A stretch of DNA of 64,000 nucleotides from Siphonodentalium dalli (GCA_032622095.1 CP136068.1:131073989-131137988); one strand, 5' to 3'; shown: positions 13,084 to 24,575, counted from the first letter of the stretch. Numbers and translations: made by a program. The notes: generated by a model not told the origin, from the sequence alone.

Positions 13084-13238
13084 TATACACAATGTGTTTG
13101 TAACGATTCATGTATCGCGACGAGGCAAGTTTTTGTGGCCATATAGCGACGAGGCGACCTTGGTCGCCGAGTCGCTATATGGACACAAAAACTAGCCCGA
13201 GTCGCGATACATGAATCGTTACAAACACATTGTGTATA
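13084..13238. repeat. 155-bp near-perfect palindrome
   Basis: The arm starting TATACACAATGTGTTTGTAA is mirrored to the end at ...CACATTGTGTATA, with only a few mismatches. Centred near 13161 is GAGGCGACCTTGGTCGCC. The RNA or single strand would form a long hairpin. No internal gene. The tip motif resembles that of the hairpins at 24072 and 31449. Confidence 0.9.
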
Positions 13239-13823
13239 AAGCACATTTATCTACCATTGGTACATTACATTTCAGGAGTTTCTTAAATGCCAAAATTGTT
13301 GAATTTGCGTCCGATGATTCGCTTTCTTGAGTAAATTCTCCCAACCTGCAAAGGTATCTGTGTCACGCGATTAGCTCGCTTTGCTGAATTCTCACAACCT
13401 GCCTTTTCACGCGAATATGCCTAACGGAAATGTATTCAATGGACACAATTTCTTACACTCATAATACATACTGAACACATACATATTAGTTTCCTTGTGA
13501 TATGTTATACCATAATACCCACGATGGTTACCCGGTAGGCAATCAAATAATGTTAAAACATTGGAACTATTTGTTTATAGTACGCAAGAATATACATTGG
13601 AATGTCGTTTCGATTTTTCACGCGATTGATGTGACGTCAGTTCATTCATGATTTTGATCAGTCAACGACGTCACGAGCGCCTTGTATTGCAACTGCAGTA
13701 ACGATACGGATGCTTTTATCGCCCGTTCGTTATCGCCCATTGTAATTCAATTGAGTATTTGTCACTAAAAACAGGCATTCTGATTGGCCGAGAGCGGCTA
13801 ACTTTCGTTTTCGATTCACCGAC

Positions 13824-14024
13824 ATCGGCCGCTTCAGCGTGCATCAAATCTGAATGTAGCACGGTCAAATTTCATCGGCGCGGAACGAGTAGCGAAACGA
13901 GCACACCCGCGCGTTGTTGTCTATAGATACCATTCATCGGCCGCTTCAGCGTGCATCAAATCTGAATGTGGCACGATACAATTTCATCGGCGCAGAACGG
14001 AGTAGCGAAACGAGCCAACCCGCC
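13824..14024. repeat. ~88-bp direct repeat (two copies)
   Basis: Copies at 13824-13911 and 13936-14024. Both contain ATCGGCCGCTTCAGCGTGCA followed by AATCTGAATGT, TTTCATCGGCGC and AGTAGCGAAACGAGC. They differ by a few substitutions and one indel. Confidence 0.85.
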
Positions 14025-14168
14025 CACAGGAAATGGTTACGGAGCAGTGTTCCGAGTAACGCAATGAACAAACCCAATGATTTGTGCACGGTGACAACGG
14101 CGAAATGAAAGTCTCGATTCGTGTCATGAAAATGACTAAATGATACTTTTTATACAGTTTTTTTTGCA

Positions 14169-14358
14169 AATACCTTGCTAGATTGAATTACAATGGAGAT
14201 AAACGTACCCTGTTTCGTTGTACATTCTGGGATTCGAGCATGAAAACAGTTTGTGAACGAGCCGGCTTGCCGGCGAGTTCACAAACTGTTTTCATGCTCG
14301 AATCCCAGAATGTACAACTCAACAGGGTATGTTTATCTCCTAATTGTATCAGGGTATT
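14169..14358. repeat. 190-bp palindrome
   Basis: Left arm 14169-14262 and right arm to 14358 are reverse complements with small differences toward the outside. The inner part (GTACATTCTGGGATTCGAGC and its mirror) is nearly perfect. The centre is GAGCCGGCttGCCGGCGAG. This is a hairpin-type MITE or foldback unit with no coding capacity. Confidence 0.9.
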
Positions 14359-14359
14359 T

Positions 14360-15335
14360 CATAGGAAATGATAGATAAATAATTTTATATAGTTTCTTGG
14401 GTATAATACAGGTAATAATTATAAGATAAATGGTACCTGAACATTCCACATTTTTTTTATAAAACGACTCCGTTCTGGTTATCTGGCTCACGGAACCACA
14501 AACCAACTGTCCACATTACATTGAACGTAATACAACACCGTAGATGTTTCCGTTCCGAAATTATGATACCAAAATCATCGACTTAGGGGCAGCAGGGTTT
14601 GGTAGTTGGACGGTATACGCTGACTCCCGTTCATTCAATTTAAAAATAGATTATATTAAAATGGTTTACGGGTACGTGAACGGATACAAAATAGTTTCAA
14701 TTAATTGAGAACTGCAAGCGATGTGTACTCATACCGATATCCGACTCTGTAATGATTGTTGTAATTCGATGGGAATTCTATCGGTCCCAAGAAGAGGAAT
14801 GAGCCTGGTCCGCGAGACGGGTGCGTCCGAATCGGAGATAGGTTCCATCCGCAGGGAGACCTTTAGCCGAATGAAGGAGGGAGAGTGACAAATTTTTCGC
14901 GTATATATAAATATATATTATATATATAAGCGGATATTTTGTGAAGAGCACTTTTCACTTGACTGAGAAAAAAAAAATTCTAAGTCCAAAAGTTAGGTTG
15001 AAATAATGGAGCCTTTTTCAAGAAGTGAAAAAAAAATGAATGACTTTTCTAGAACAGGTCGATTTGCGTCCGTATTGGACTCCCCAAAAGTCGTCTCCGT
15101 TTCGCGTGTAGCATAATATGAATTTAATCAATCAGTAACGGATAGTTTGTTGAATGAGATGTGAGCTTGTACAACATTCGTTCAACGTTTGTGTATTATA
15201 TATTGAATAGACAATTTCTTTGTTAACAGAAACTGTTAGTTAACGGGGTTAGGTTTGAGACGGGGTAGTCACAACAGGAACACGGATTCAGTGAACATAA
15301 TATCTATATCGCATTATCGAATGTATCGAATTTGG
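14360..15335. other. Unassigned stretch
   Basis: AT-rich, with a short TA-rich tract near 14900-14930. No coding region, RNA gene or clear repeat border seen. Confidence 0.4.
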
Positions 15336-15339
15336 TGGG

Positions 15340-16015
15340 AATAAACAGTGTGTATGACATACGCTTCAACTTTCGACCGCTTCGGAGGAGATCTGGCTAC
15401 AAGCAGTTAATCCCAAAAATATGAACTTCGAGGGGCCATAACTCTGGTATTTTTCAAGGGATTTTCAAAATTCGTTCACCCGCACGAACGCCTTGATCCG
15501 GGGAATCGACGTATCGAGTTTGGTGTGAATCAACAGCAATATTCTTTTGGGTAAAATTTCGCCACACCCTAACCAAAAAATGTAAGTCCGACCCTGTCCT
15601 AAATAGTTTTGTGCAGTATATTGACAACGGCCAGCACTACCATAGAAACTAAATCCAGCTATCTTTCTTGGTATATGAGGACAGGCTACCTGAAAGATTT
15701 CGAGGTTGACCTATATAATGGAGATAACTCTGGAGAGGAAAGACGGACAAAGTTTTTGATGTGCTCATGCTTCAATGGATATCAAAATGTATCTATCGAC
15801 CAAATTTCAGTGCTGTACTCCATATATTTTCGGAGTTCTGAAAACACCAATTTTTTACATAAAGGGAGATAACTCTGCAAGTCAAGTAAGGACACGATTC
15901 TCAATAGGCCTATGCACTAGAGCTTGTATACATATATATGCATACAAAGTTTCTGCTTTATAGCTCTTGTACCTACTGAGCTATGCTCATTATAAAATTG
16001 CTAAGAATAATAATA
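15340..16015 (+). repeat. ~650-bp interspersed repeat, copy 1
   Basis: Runs from 'catacgcttcaactttcgac' to 'ttataaaattgctaagaata'. It matches 19975-20636 almost throughout; shared landmarks are CGGAGGAGATCTGGCTA, GGGGCCATAACTCTGGTATT, GACAACGGCCAGCACTACC and AAGGGAGATAACTCTGCAA. It also matches 18590-19168 more loosely. No protein frame is conserved between copies, so it is non-coding. The AGGGAGATAACTCT-type motif makes me think of molluscan genomes, which is an impression only. Confidence 0.85.
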
Positions 16016-16049
16016 ATAACTAGAGGGTTAAAATTCTGGCCTGCAGAAT

Positions 16050-16500
16050 TTTGATACTTCCATATAAATTCCCCATCCCCAATCCCATCTAACCATTAAC
16101 CCTCAACCCACACCTATTTAGTCTTTACCCATAAACCACTCCATAGCCCTAATATTTCGATAAGTACAACCTTAATCGTAGCCAATCAATAATCATAACC
16201 CTTTCCTTAGCCCTATCCACAGTACTTAACTCTAACCCAATAAAATACCATGACCATATTCCTTGCCCTCCTGCAAACCATAGCCATAACTTGGACCCTT
16301 ACCATAACCCTTTCGATAAGCCTAGTCATATATACAATCCGACCCAAAACCAAATCCTTTGCATAACACCGTCATCTTTTTAACATCAACAATATCCACA
16401 ACTCTAACATAATTTATAAACCTGATCTACTCATAACATTAACCCTAAACATAACCCTGATCAACACATATCCATAATCCATAACCCTATCCTTAATCTT
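16050..16500 (+). repeat. Degenerate CCCTAA/CCATAA-rich tract, telomere-repeat-like
   Basis: About 450 bases dominated by imperfect C2-4 T A2-3 words: ACCATTAACCCTCAACCC, CATAACCCTTTCC, ACATTAACCCTAAACATAAC. The metazoan telomere repeat on this strand is CCCTAA. Here no two consecutive perfect units occur, so it is a decayed or convergent tract, not a telomere. Confidence 0.55.
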
Positions 16501-16839
16501 AAAGTGGATTATCTCTTTGTAAACATGTATTATATATTTATCAGGGTATAAACTGTTATGGAAATGCTTCTATCGATTAATATGATTTTATTTCGAATAT
16601 CTTCTGGTCTAAAAAGATGTAGTTGTTTAGCTAACGAACAATAGTGGTTACTTTTACCAGTGACCAGGTCTGTGCTAAAAATAGATCAATAACGTGTCCC
16701 AATTAAACATCTCATTTCATAATAAAATATTCGAAATAAATTCAATATTAGCTGATGGAAGTCTTTCCGGAAAGGTGTCTTCAATTCATATTCATTTCCA
16801 TCGTGGACTTTGTAACTCGAAATCGTTATCTGGTGGAGT

Positions 16840-17027
16840 TACCAGTTACTCGCCGATGGCGGGTGGTTTGCTGCACATGGTTGACGAGTTTAGCAGCCAT
16901 TGAAATGGCTGTTAGATTAGTCGCAAGTGTGCGGATTTCCTCCACCACTAAAACTGGCAATGTCGTGATATGGCCTTAGTTGCTAAAGCGACAATAAACC
17001 CCAATTAATCAATCAATCAATTCATAT
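16840..17027 (+). mobile_element. SINE-like 3' region with (AATC)n tail
   Basis: The segment ends GGCCTTAGTTGCTAAAGCGA, then CAATAAACCCC and a short AATCAATCAATCAATC tail. This block resembles the conserved 3' domain of several aquatic-animal SINEs, and the simple-repeat tail fits. The tRNA-like head is not clear. The overlapping open frames at 16694-16979 are not genes in my view. Confidence 0.5.
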
Positions 17028-17249
17028 TTATTATTTTATACCAACGAAACTATTTCAAATTTGTTATTTAAAGAGATAATACATCGTTAACCCTTTACAT
17101 GAACCTACATATATTCATATTATTAAATTTCCTAGTGTATACAGTCATCCGGAGGTATTTTCCTACATAATATGTGAATGCATATAATATCGGGCACTTA
17201 ATCCTGAGTAACTGATTGCACATACATTTTTAAAATTTCACCGACTTTG

Positions 17250-18260
17250 CGCGTGGATAGTACCCACGACATCCACTCGTCAAATGTGTTTTATCTCGAT
17301 TCACGATTTCTCCATTTTGTGTGTTCCTTTGCGAGTTTGACTCGAATTAAAAGCCTCGACCAACACCGATGCGCGTTCTCCGTTAGACAGATTGCTTTTA
17401 TACCACGACAGTCAAACTTCGGTGATGTATCTATGGTATACCGAAGTATCTGCTCGCGCATTTCACTCGCCCCTTCATTAGCAGGTTTGAATTTGGCGGG
17501 AAAATTGGCGAATTTCGCCTTCTGCCATATATCGATTGTAGGATGTGTTCCTCTGCATGTAGTACGTAATACGCTGTATAGCGCCGCCAGGAGTAAACCC
17601 TTTGCTCTAAAACTTAAGAAATCGCACTAGAGTTGGGCGTTGAGACCCCCTATCACATCCACACGTCAGCAAAATTGTATGTCCATGTTTCATTTTTTTG
17701 AGTATTTTTCCACTTTTTGTTTTTTGGTGGAATTTGCCAATTTGAACCCACCGGAACGCGAGCTCTCCGTTGGACAGGTTGCTTTGTAATTAGAGCGGTC
17801 AAACTTTGGGACATTACCAACAGTATATCGACATACCTACTCCTGCATTATCTCGCTTCTTCATTAACCCGTTTTAATTTTTCAGGAAAAATAGGTTAGT
17901 GATAGAGCACTTAACTATACTTATTTACACGATAAAGCCTCGTCACGAGCAAACCTTCGACTTTAGCGCGAACTAAGTAGACACCAATAAGTTGCGCTTG
18001 GATACTATCTATCATATCCACTACTCAATTTTTTTTAATCTCGATGTCTGATTTTTAGACAATTTTTCCCTCTTTGATTTTCGTTGGAATTTGCAAAAAG
18101 TTTGAATCCACCCGAAGCGAGCTCGCTGTTGGTTATGTCGCCTTTTTGGTAAAGCTGTCAAACATTGGGGGCGTACCTACTTGATACCGGCGTACCTGCT
18201 CCTACATTAGCCTTGCTCTTTAATTAGTCTGTTGGATTTGGCGCCAAAAATAGTTCATTT
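17250..18260 (+). repeat. Three diverged ~360-bp tandem units
   Basis: Units begin near 17255, 17640 and 17990. Recurrent order: a 'tatcacatccac' type block, then TTTTTCCACTTTTTGTTTT-like T-rich sequence, then GAATTTGCCAATTTGAA, then GCGAGCTCTCCGTTGGACAG, GTCAAACTTTGGG, a 'tacctactcctgcatta' block and a TTCATTAACC block. A weak fourth unit may run to about 18580. Open frames here are not shared between units, so it is non-coding. Confidence 0.65.
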
Positions 18261-18589
18261 TCTTCTCCCTACTGTCGATCGGTAACGGTTAGGACAAAAA
18301 ACTTATAAATGGTATATTCCGGTCCGAATCACTCTTCCCATGCTGAGCATGCAATAACAATTTTATACCGCTGGACTTGTTTTTGTTTTGTTTTTTGTTT
18401 TCGTTTTTTTGCGAAATCTGACGTTTACATCCGCCATCGGTCAGCCTGGTCACACCACCCTCCCCTCGGCCTGGTCTCACCAACCCGACATGGTATCACC
18501 ACCCGGCATTGTCGCATCGCGTCTCCGGTATGGATACACCCTCTCCCATACTCCTTCATTAGCCAAATTATTTAATTTTCGATGGTATG

Positions 18590-19168
18590 TAACTTGGACA
18601 TTTCTCAACCGATTTACAAAATTCTTTCAGGAGGATCATTAGTACGTCCTATAGATACACGACAATAAAAGTGGTTGAAATCATCGCCAAAAAAAATTGC
18701 GAAAATTTTGCCCCCCACCAAAACCCAAAAATATAAGTTCGTCCCTATTCAAAACTTTTTTTTCGTAGAAAGTTGCTAACGAGTAACTGCATAGAAGATC
18801 TAAAATCTGGATACCTTGCATGCCATAGGCGGTCACAGGATTTGAAATAAATGGAGTTTTGCGAACTATGAGCGACAACTCTGTAGATAAAGCGCGGACA
18901 TAAAACATAAATTGCAATGCATGGACCCAATAGGGTTGTACCTATGGTCAAAATTTGGAGTCTCTGCTGCTCATACTTTTCGAGATACAGCAAACCCCAT
19001 TTTTTCACACAAAGGGGGATAACTCTGTAAATCAAGCGCGCACAATATCCTATATAGCCTATCCTGCTTGAGTTATTATAGGTCTATATACATACAAAAT
19101 TCCATCTCCCTAACGCTTGTACTTCCTGAGAAATAAGCGTTATAAAATTGCTAAGAATAATAAATAAT
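18590..19168 (+). repeat. ~650-bp interspersed repeat, diverged copy 2
   Basis: Same order of landmarks as the copy at 15340-16015 but heavily diverged: CCAAAACCCAAAAATATAAG, 'aaagggggataactctgtaa', 'tatacatacaaaattccat', and the same terminal TTATAAAATTGCTAAGAATA. Confidence 0.7.
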
Positions 19169-19198
19169 ATTGGAAAAAAATAAAAAATTGAATAACAA

Positions 19199-19289
19199 TA
19201 TACTTCCATATTAAAATATGGAAGTATAATAATAGAGAAAAAGAAAATCACAAAAACAATATACTTCCATGCTAAAACATGGAAGTATA
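19199..19289. repeat. Two 30-bp perfect hairpins (ATACTTCCAT family)
   Basis: TATACTTCCAT-loop-ATGGAAGTATA occurs at 19199-19228 and 19260-19289 and again at 20664-20693, each shortly after a copy of the ~650-bp repeat. A half site (GATACTTCCATAT) follows copy 1 near 16050. These are probably part of the same composite element. Confidence 0.8.
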
Positions 19290-19319
19290 ATTATAATGGG
19301 TGGTCCCGTTTGATTTGTC

Positions 19320-19445
19320 TGGTCTTAAATCAAAATCCCAACCCTTATTGTTGCCATAACCCAAACCCTAATCCTGGCTATAACCATAACCCTAGCCACA
19401 ACATTGACCCCAGATTTAACCCTAACCCCTGTCATAACCATAGCA
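19320..19445 (+). repeat. Second CCCTAA/CCATAA-rich tract
   Basis: Imperfect units such as CCATAACCCAAACCCTAATC and TTAACCCTAACCCCTGTC. It follows copy 2 of the ~650-bp repeat, as the tract at 16050 follows copy 1. Confidence 0.55.
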
Positions 19446-19960
19446 CAAATGTGCCTGAAGTTCAAATGCACACAACTCTGGTATTTCTCAATGGGTTTTT
19501 TAAATTCTTTCAGTTTTTAAATCAGTCCGTTTCATAGATAATATATTCTAAGTTGGATCCAATTCGGAAATAAATAATTGTTTAACCACCGATCACCCTC
19601 CCCAGAATACCCCAATCTGATCCGAAAGTCACGAAACTTGGCTCGATTGGTGTCCTCACATACCTCAACATAATCGTATGTGATATACGCCACAACTTAC
19701 GACCGTTTCGGAGGAGATCTGGCTACAAATAGTTAATCCCAAAAATATTAATTTCGAAGGACCATAACTCTGGTATTTCTCAATGGATTTTCAAAATTCT
19801 TTCAGTTTTGGAATCAGAGAGTTCCATTGCTAATATATTCTGAGTTTGGTCCAATTTGGCAAACAAATAATTTTTGAACCACCGATCACCCTCCCCAGAA
19901 TACCCCAATCTCACCCGACAGTCACGAAACTTGGCTCGATTGGTGTCCTCATATACCTCA
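19440..19960 (+). repeat. ~280-bp tandem units leading into repeat copy 3
   Basis: The run 'aactctggtatttctcaatgg ... accaccgatcaccctccccagaatacccc ... tcacgaaacttggctcgatt' occurs twice (from about 19475 and from 19757) before merging into the third ~650-bp copy. It is a tandem gain of the 5' part of that family. Confidence 0.75.
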
Positions 19961-20636
19961 ACACTATTGTATATGACATACGCTTCAACTTACGACCGTT
20001 TCGGAGGAGATCTGGCTAGAAGCAGTTAATCCCAAAAATATGAATTTCGAGGGGCCATAACTCTGGTATTTTTCAAGGGATTTTCAAAATTCGTTCACCG
20101 ACACGAACGCATTGATCCAGGGAATCGACGTATCGAGTTTGGTGTTAATCAACAGCAATATTTTTTTGGGTAAAATTTCGGCCCCACCCTAACCAAAAAA
20201 TGTAAGTCCCACCCTGTCCAAAATAGTTTTGTGCAGTATATTGACAACGGCCAGCACTACCATAGAAACTACATCCAGCTATCTTTCTTTGTATGTGTGA
20301 ACAGGCGACCTGAAAGATTTCGAGGTTGACCTATATATGGGAGATAACTCTGGAGAGGAAAGACGGACGAAGTTTTTGATGTGCTCATGCTTCAATGGAT
20401 ATCAAAATGTATCTATCGACCAAATTTCAGTGCTGTACTTCATATATTTTCGGAGTTCTGAAAACACCAATTTTTCACATAAAGGGAGATAACTCTGCAA
20501 ATCAAGTGAGGACATGATTCGCAATATGCCTAAGCACTAGAGCTTGTATACATTTTTATATATACAAAGTTTCAGCTTTATAGCTCTTGTACCTACTGAG
20601 CTATGCTCATTATAAAATTGCTAAGAAGAATAATAA
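19960..20636 (+). repeat. ~650-bp interspersed repeat, copy 3
   Basis: Close match to 15340-16015, including GGAATCGACGTATCGAGTTT and TCGAGGTTGACCTATATA, ending at TTATAAAATTGCTAAGAA. Followed by the ATACTTCCAT hairpin at 20664-20693. Confidence 0.85.
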
Positions 20637-20718
20637 TAGAGAAAAAGAAAATCACAAAAACATTATACTTCCATGCTAAACCATGGAAGTATAACTACTG
20701 AGCATTTCCGAACAAATA

Positions 20719-20985
20719 ATGTATGGACTTGTTTTAATAATAAACATATATGCTCGTAACAGTCAAAATGCTATGTTTTGTGTCAGTGTCTCATATATTA
20801 TGTTTTTGTGCGTTATCACATTTTTGAGTGTGTGGTACTCACCAACATCGAATCCACGCGATTCCCCACCCGGGAAGTTCGATTTTGATCATAGCCTGAT
20901 GATTGTTCATGATATGAGGGGTCTCGTGGTGTGGTTTACAGATGCCAAATTGTTGTCGTTCGATTCAGGGGCATCAAACCGATAA
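20719..20985 (+). CDS. Possible small membrane-anchored protein or first exon, unrecognised
   Basis: An 88-codon frame opening just after the repeat cluster. Residues about 18-41 (from AMFCVSVSY to VWYS) form one hydrophobic segment like a signal anchor. It is followed by a polar stretch (PTSNPRDSPPGKFDFD) and ends at TAA. The second ATG at 20773 sits directly before the hydrophobic part and would be the better start. No family recognised, no strong donor site at the end, no homologue nearby. It could equally be a chance frame. Confidence 0.15.
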   Translation: MYGLVLIINIYARNSQNAMFCVSVSYIMFLCVITFLSVWYSPTSNPRDSPPGKFDFDHSLMIVHDMRGLVVWFTDAKLLSFDSGASNR

Positions 20986-22155
20986 ACAATATTGTTGTCG
21001 CCGACTTCCATCAAAGTTATGAATAATTATCTCCAGGTACGATGAATCTGATCTTGCGGTTTAATATCCCATATTTCAGCAAGAATTACGAGGAGTACAC
21101 AACTTGTACGTGTGATGCCGGTTTAACCAATCAACGATCAATGTAAGCAGTCCGTGCTCGCGAATAGGTCATTGAGTTCATTTTCAATGCAAAAACTAAT
21201 TTGAAGAATTATTGCTGAAATATGGGAATATAGTGGCGACTTGGACTCAAATATGCTATTGATTTTGGGATATTAGCATTAAATATGTCGATACAAATAT
21301 GTTCTGTACAAAAGGTGGGGTTTTTTATCGATAATTATTGACTTTGAAATATTTTCTCCTGTGCTAACAAGGGACACATTAGTCGGTGCTCTCTGTGATT
21401 TTTGTGTTCAGCGTCTGTTTTCGAAGTTTTGAAACAGTTTATTAATGTGTATTATAAGTGGGAAATATAGCTTTACTCGATCGATGGGTGTTGATATTCA
21501 GAATCGGTTCAGGCGTTTATGAATTATGGCCATTAGATGTGAGGAGGTATCTGAAAAGTAAACCACCTTGTTAATTATGTATTGTTTATCGATGCATTTT
21601 TTTAAAGTGGCGCGCTAGTTTTAAACTGATATTTTTTTTAATTTGTATTTTGTTCGTTTCAACGACACGCTCGTGTGCGTTGGTGGCTACAGAAACCATT
21701 TCTTTTAATTCACCTGATCACCCATGGCTGAGCAATCACTGACTCACTGTCCAGAGTCCATTGAATGCCAACTGAATTCATTGATCAGCAAACTGGAATG
21801 TTGAAGGCAATTATCACACCATCATTTCATACTTCATATGAATTTTAGCGTTTTAAGTTTCTTATGGCTTTGTCTGAGATGAGATTACTAAAACAAAATG
21901 TACAATTAGTATTAGCAATAAAATTCAGTCAGCTATACCAGTGTTAATTCATGTTTTTGTTTTGCCATTTACGATCCTATTTGTGGTCACGTTATTACCA
22001 TTCCGTTGATTTTGGATTTGTAAAATATGTTGGAATATGCTAAAAGATATTTTGCTGGAAAGAACCAAATTGATATGATTGTTTATACATAATCTGATTT
22101 ATTCTCTTATTTTGGGGTGGGCCCCAAATAGTTCGCCTGAAAAAAAATATTTAAA
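20986..22155. other. Unassigned AT-rich stretch
   Basis: No open frame over 60 codons, no clear repeat and no RNA gene. It could be intronic or intergenic. Confidence 0.4.
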
Positions 22156-22159
22156 TTTG

Positions 22160-22420
22160 CAGAGGATGAGTGGTCATATCAGGGGGGGGGGGGTCGGAAA
22201 AAATTTGCAGACACGTATGATCATTTTAATTTTTCCGACCTCGGCCCACCTACCCACCCAATTTCTTCCGTTTCCGGCATTTTTTTCCAGGCAATTTTGG
22301 ACACCCACCCTTTTTTTTCCGTTTCAGGATTTTTTTTTCCGGTCAGTTTTGGACACCCACCCCCTAAATAGTTTATTGCGCGAGATTTTAATAGAACAGT
22401 GCATAATGAAGATAACCATA
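22160..22420 (-). repeat. G/C-homopolymer-bearing repeat, minus copy
   Basis: Carries 12 G at 22182-22193, then GTCGGAAAAAATTTGCAGAC and ACGTATGATC. The reverse complement reads like 23240-23320. Downstream, a TTTTTTTCC-GGCAATTTTGGACACCCACC unit occurs twice (about 22280 and 22335). Non-coding. Confidence 0.6.
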
Positions 22421-23229
22421 CTAACACATTTCAGATTATTTGATATTTGCTATGTGATATATTGCTTGAACCAAATTGTTTATCAAAACATGTGGAAATA
22501 CAACTGTTCATCCCAGTTCATCCCAGTTTGAAGAATAATGCTAATACCAAACATAACCATGATATACCCGCATGACTCTTCTTGGGGCATCTCAGAAACC
22601 AGAACTGAGGAAACATGTTATAGCGTGTAATGGCAGGCTGGTAGCTACTGCCTGAAGTAATACGCTTCGAATCGTAATAATTGGGAATAACATATGGATG
22701 GATATCCAAATCTCACTTATTTTTTGCTCACGATATCAGTGACGATAAAATCTTTGTTACTGTGATTAACATTACAAGCTGATCCACATTGACTTGGAAA
22801 ACAATTTGAAATTGTTCAAGCTGGCCCGGCTGGTTTTCAATTTATATGTTAAGATTTTATGTTTCACGTTGTCAAAAGTCTATTTTATTCCATTATTTAT
22901 TATATCTTTATTTCCATGTCACATATGGTCAAGTGTGCTTTCATTTTATTGCTTATTTTCAGCTGAGTTCTGCATAGTTATTCTTATTTTGTTGTATCAG
23001 TAGATGGAATCCTGATTAAATTTTATTTTCCCAATAGCGCAGTTTCTTGTTATATCAAGTTGAATTTGGGTTATTGTTGGCCATTGTGCAACTGATCCAA
23101 CTACTGATAACCTCTATATATAGTATAGCATTGCTATTAACTATATATGACCTGTTTCTGTTCAAAACACATCAAAATAAGACTCAATAGCAGAAATGGA
23201 AAAAACATTTGGCACATGGAAAAAACTGC

Positions 23230-23380
23230 TTTTCGGACCCGAGAGACACACACCCACCCCATCATACGTGCCTGGAATTTTTTTCCGCCCCCCCCCCCCC
23301 CCCGGTCATATTGCGGAGTTTTTATTCGACCCCGTGTCTGTGAACATTTTAAAGATCCCACCCCTAATTTTTCACCATCG
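23230..23380 (+). repeat. C-homopolymer-bearing repeat, plus copy
   Basis: ATCATACGTGCCTGGAATTT, TTTCCG and a run of 16 C (23288-23303), then GGTCATATTG. This is an inverted relative of 22160-22240. Proline- or glycine-rich frames across it are products of the C run. Confidence 0.6.
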
Positions 23381-23821
23381 TTAGTGGAAGCAGATACATG
23401 GAATCCGTTTGCTTGTCTTATACATTACTATCACATAATTGGCCCCTAAATCCGGTCTCATATCTTTTAGTAAGATACACGTGTATTATCGTCACGCGCA
23501 GTGACGTCATAGTTCAGCGCAATGATGTCGATGTTAATGCCGGAACTTTATTATTATGTTAATTAGAATATAATTATGATATTCGACTTGTGTTGGGTTA
23601 TCTCGTGTTGACTGTGAGACAAACATGGGTGATTGAACATTGTTGTAAACCTGAAAAGACAAATTTAAAATGGAACTTTGTTTTTTCTTGAAGGTGTCTT
23701 TACTTCCTCTTTGGTTGTGATAAAGAAATCAATATAAATTTGTTTTAATTCCAGCCGTTTCGAGAAATGTTTTTCCTTGATACAATGTGATTATGTGATA
23801 AACTGAATCTCATATTCGTCG

Positions 23822-23926
23822 GAATTCTATACGAAATTTATTAACCTCGTCCACCAAATTCGATTCGTAAAAACCCGGCTCGAATCGAATTTAGTGGACG
23901 AGGTTAATAACTTTCGTATAGAATTG
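23822..23926. repeat. 105-bp palindrome
   Basis: Arms GAATTCTATACGAAATTTAT / mirror, and TTAACCTCGTCCACCAAATT / mirror, around a short centre AAAAACCCGG. A few mismatches only. Confidence 0.88.
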
Positions 23927-24016
23927 CGACTCAATAGAGATCCTCTATTTATGTCTATCATAAAAAGGGGATTGGGGCAGATTGGGGCACAAGTCTTTGC
24001 AACCTCTCTCGATACA

Positions 24017-24476
24017 ATATGTGACCCGCCATATCAAATCCAGTTGTAAGTCGGGATTTTTTTTACCCTGTGCCAATGCATTCTCTTATATATGCGAGTC
24101 GACCATAGGTCGCCTCGCATATATAAGAGAATGCATTGGCCTAACAATTTTTTACAATATTAATAATTTTTTCTTGTATTCTTTAACAATTTTATAATTT
24201 CACCCATACAGAGCCCCAGACAAACATGAGCAGACGACACTCTTCTATATGCTTCTATATATGTGTGGGGCTCCCTGCAGGGTAATGGATGTTTTTTATT
24301 TTAAAAATTGTAAGAAACATTTATTTAAAAAAAATGATAAAAAATTGTTAGGCCAATGCATTCTCTTATATATGCGAGGCGACCTATGGTCGACTCGAAT
24401 ATATAAGAGAATGCATTTGCACAGGGTAAAAAAAAATCCCGACTTACGACTGGATTTGATATGGCGGGTCACATAT
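24017..24476. mobile_element. Two-level palindromic element (hairpins within an inverted repeat), copy 1
   Basis: The outer arms ATATGTGACCCGCCATATCA ... and its mirror ... TGGCGGGTCACATAT enclose two 69-bp hairpins at 24072-24140 and 24352-24420. Each hairpin is a near-perfect palindrome (GCCAATGCATTCTCTTATAT inward), and the second is the reverse complement of the first in its asymmetric tip (GTCGACCATAGGTCGCC versus GGCGACCTATGGTCGAC). The ~210-base centre holds a further inverted pair (GAGCCCC / GGGGCTC). Nothing coding. A second copy lacking the outer arms is at 31443-31670. Confidence 0.88.
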
Positions 24477-24575
24477 AATAAGACAGATGTTATCAAGATG
24501 ATGGTATAAATGTATTTACGTGGTGCTAAGTTTTCAGCTGATCACGTTGTTTCTCGGCTGTGAGGGGATTTGTGT

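Noticed and set aside
16050-16500. True telomere or interstitial telomeric repeat
   Set aside because: No run of perfect CCCTAA units, only a composition bias and scattered single units.
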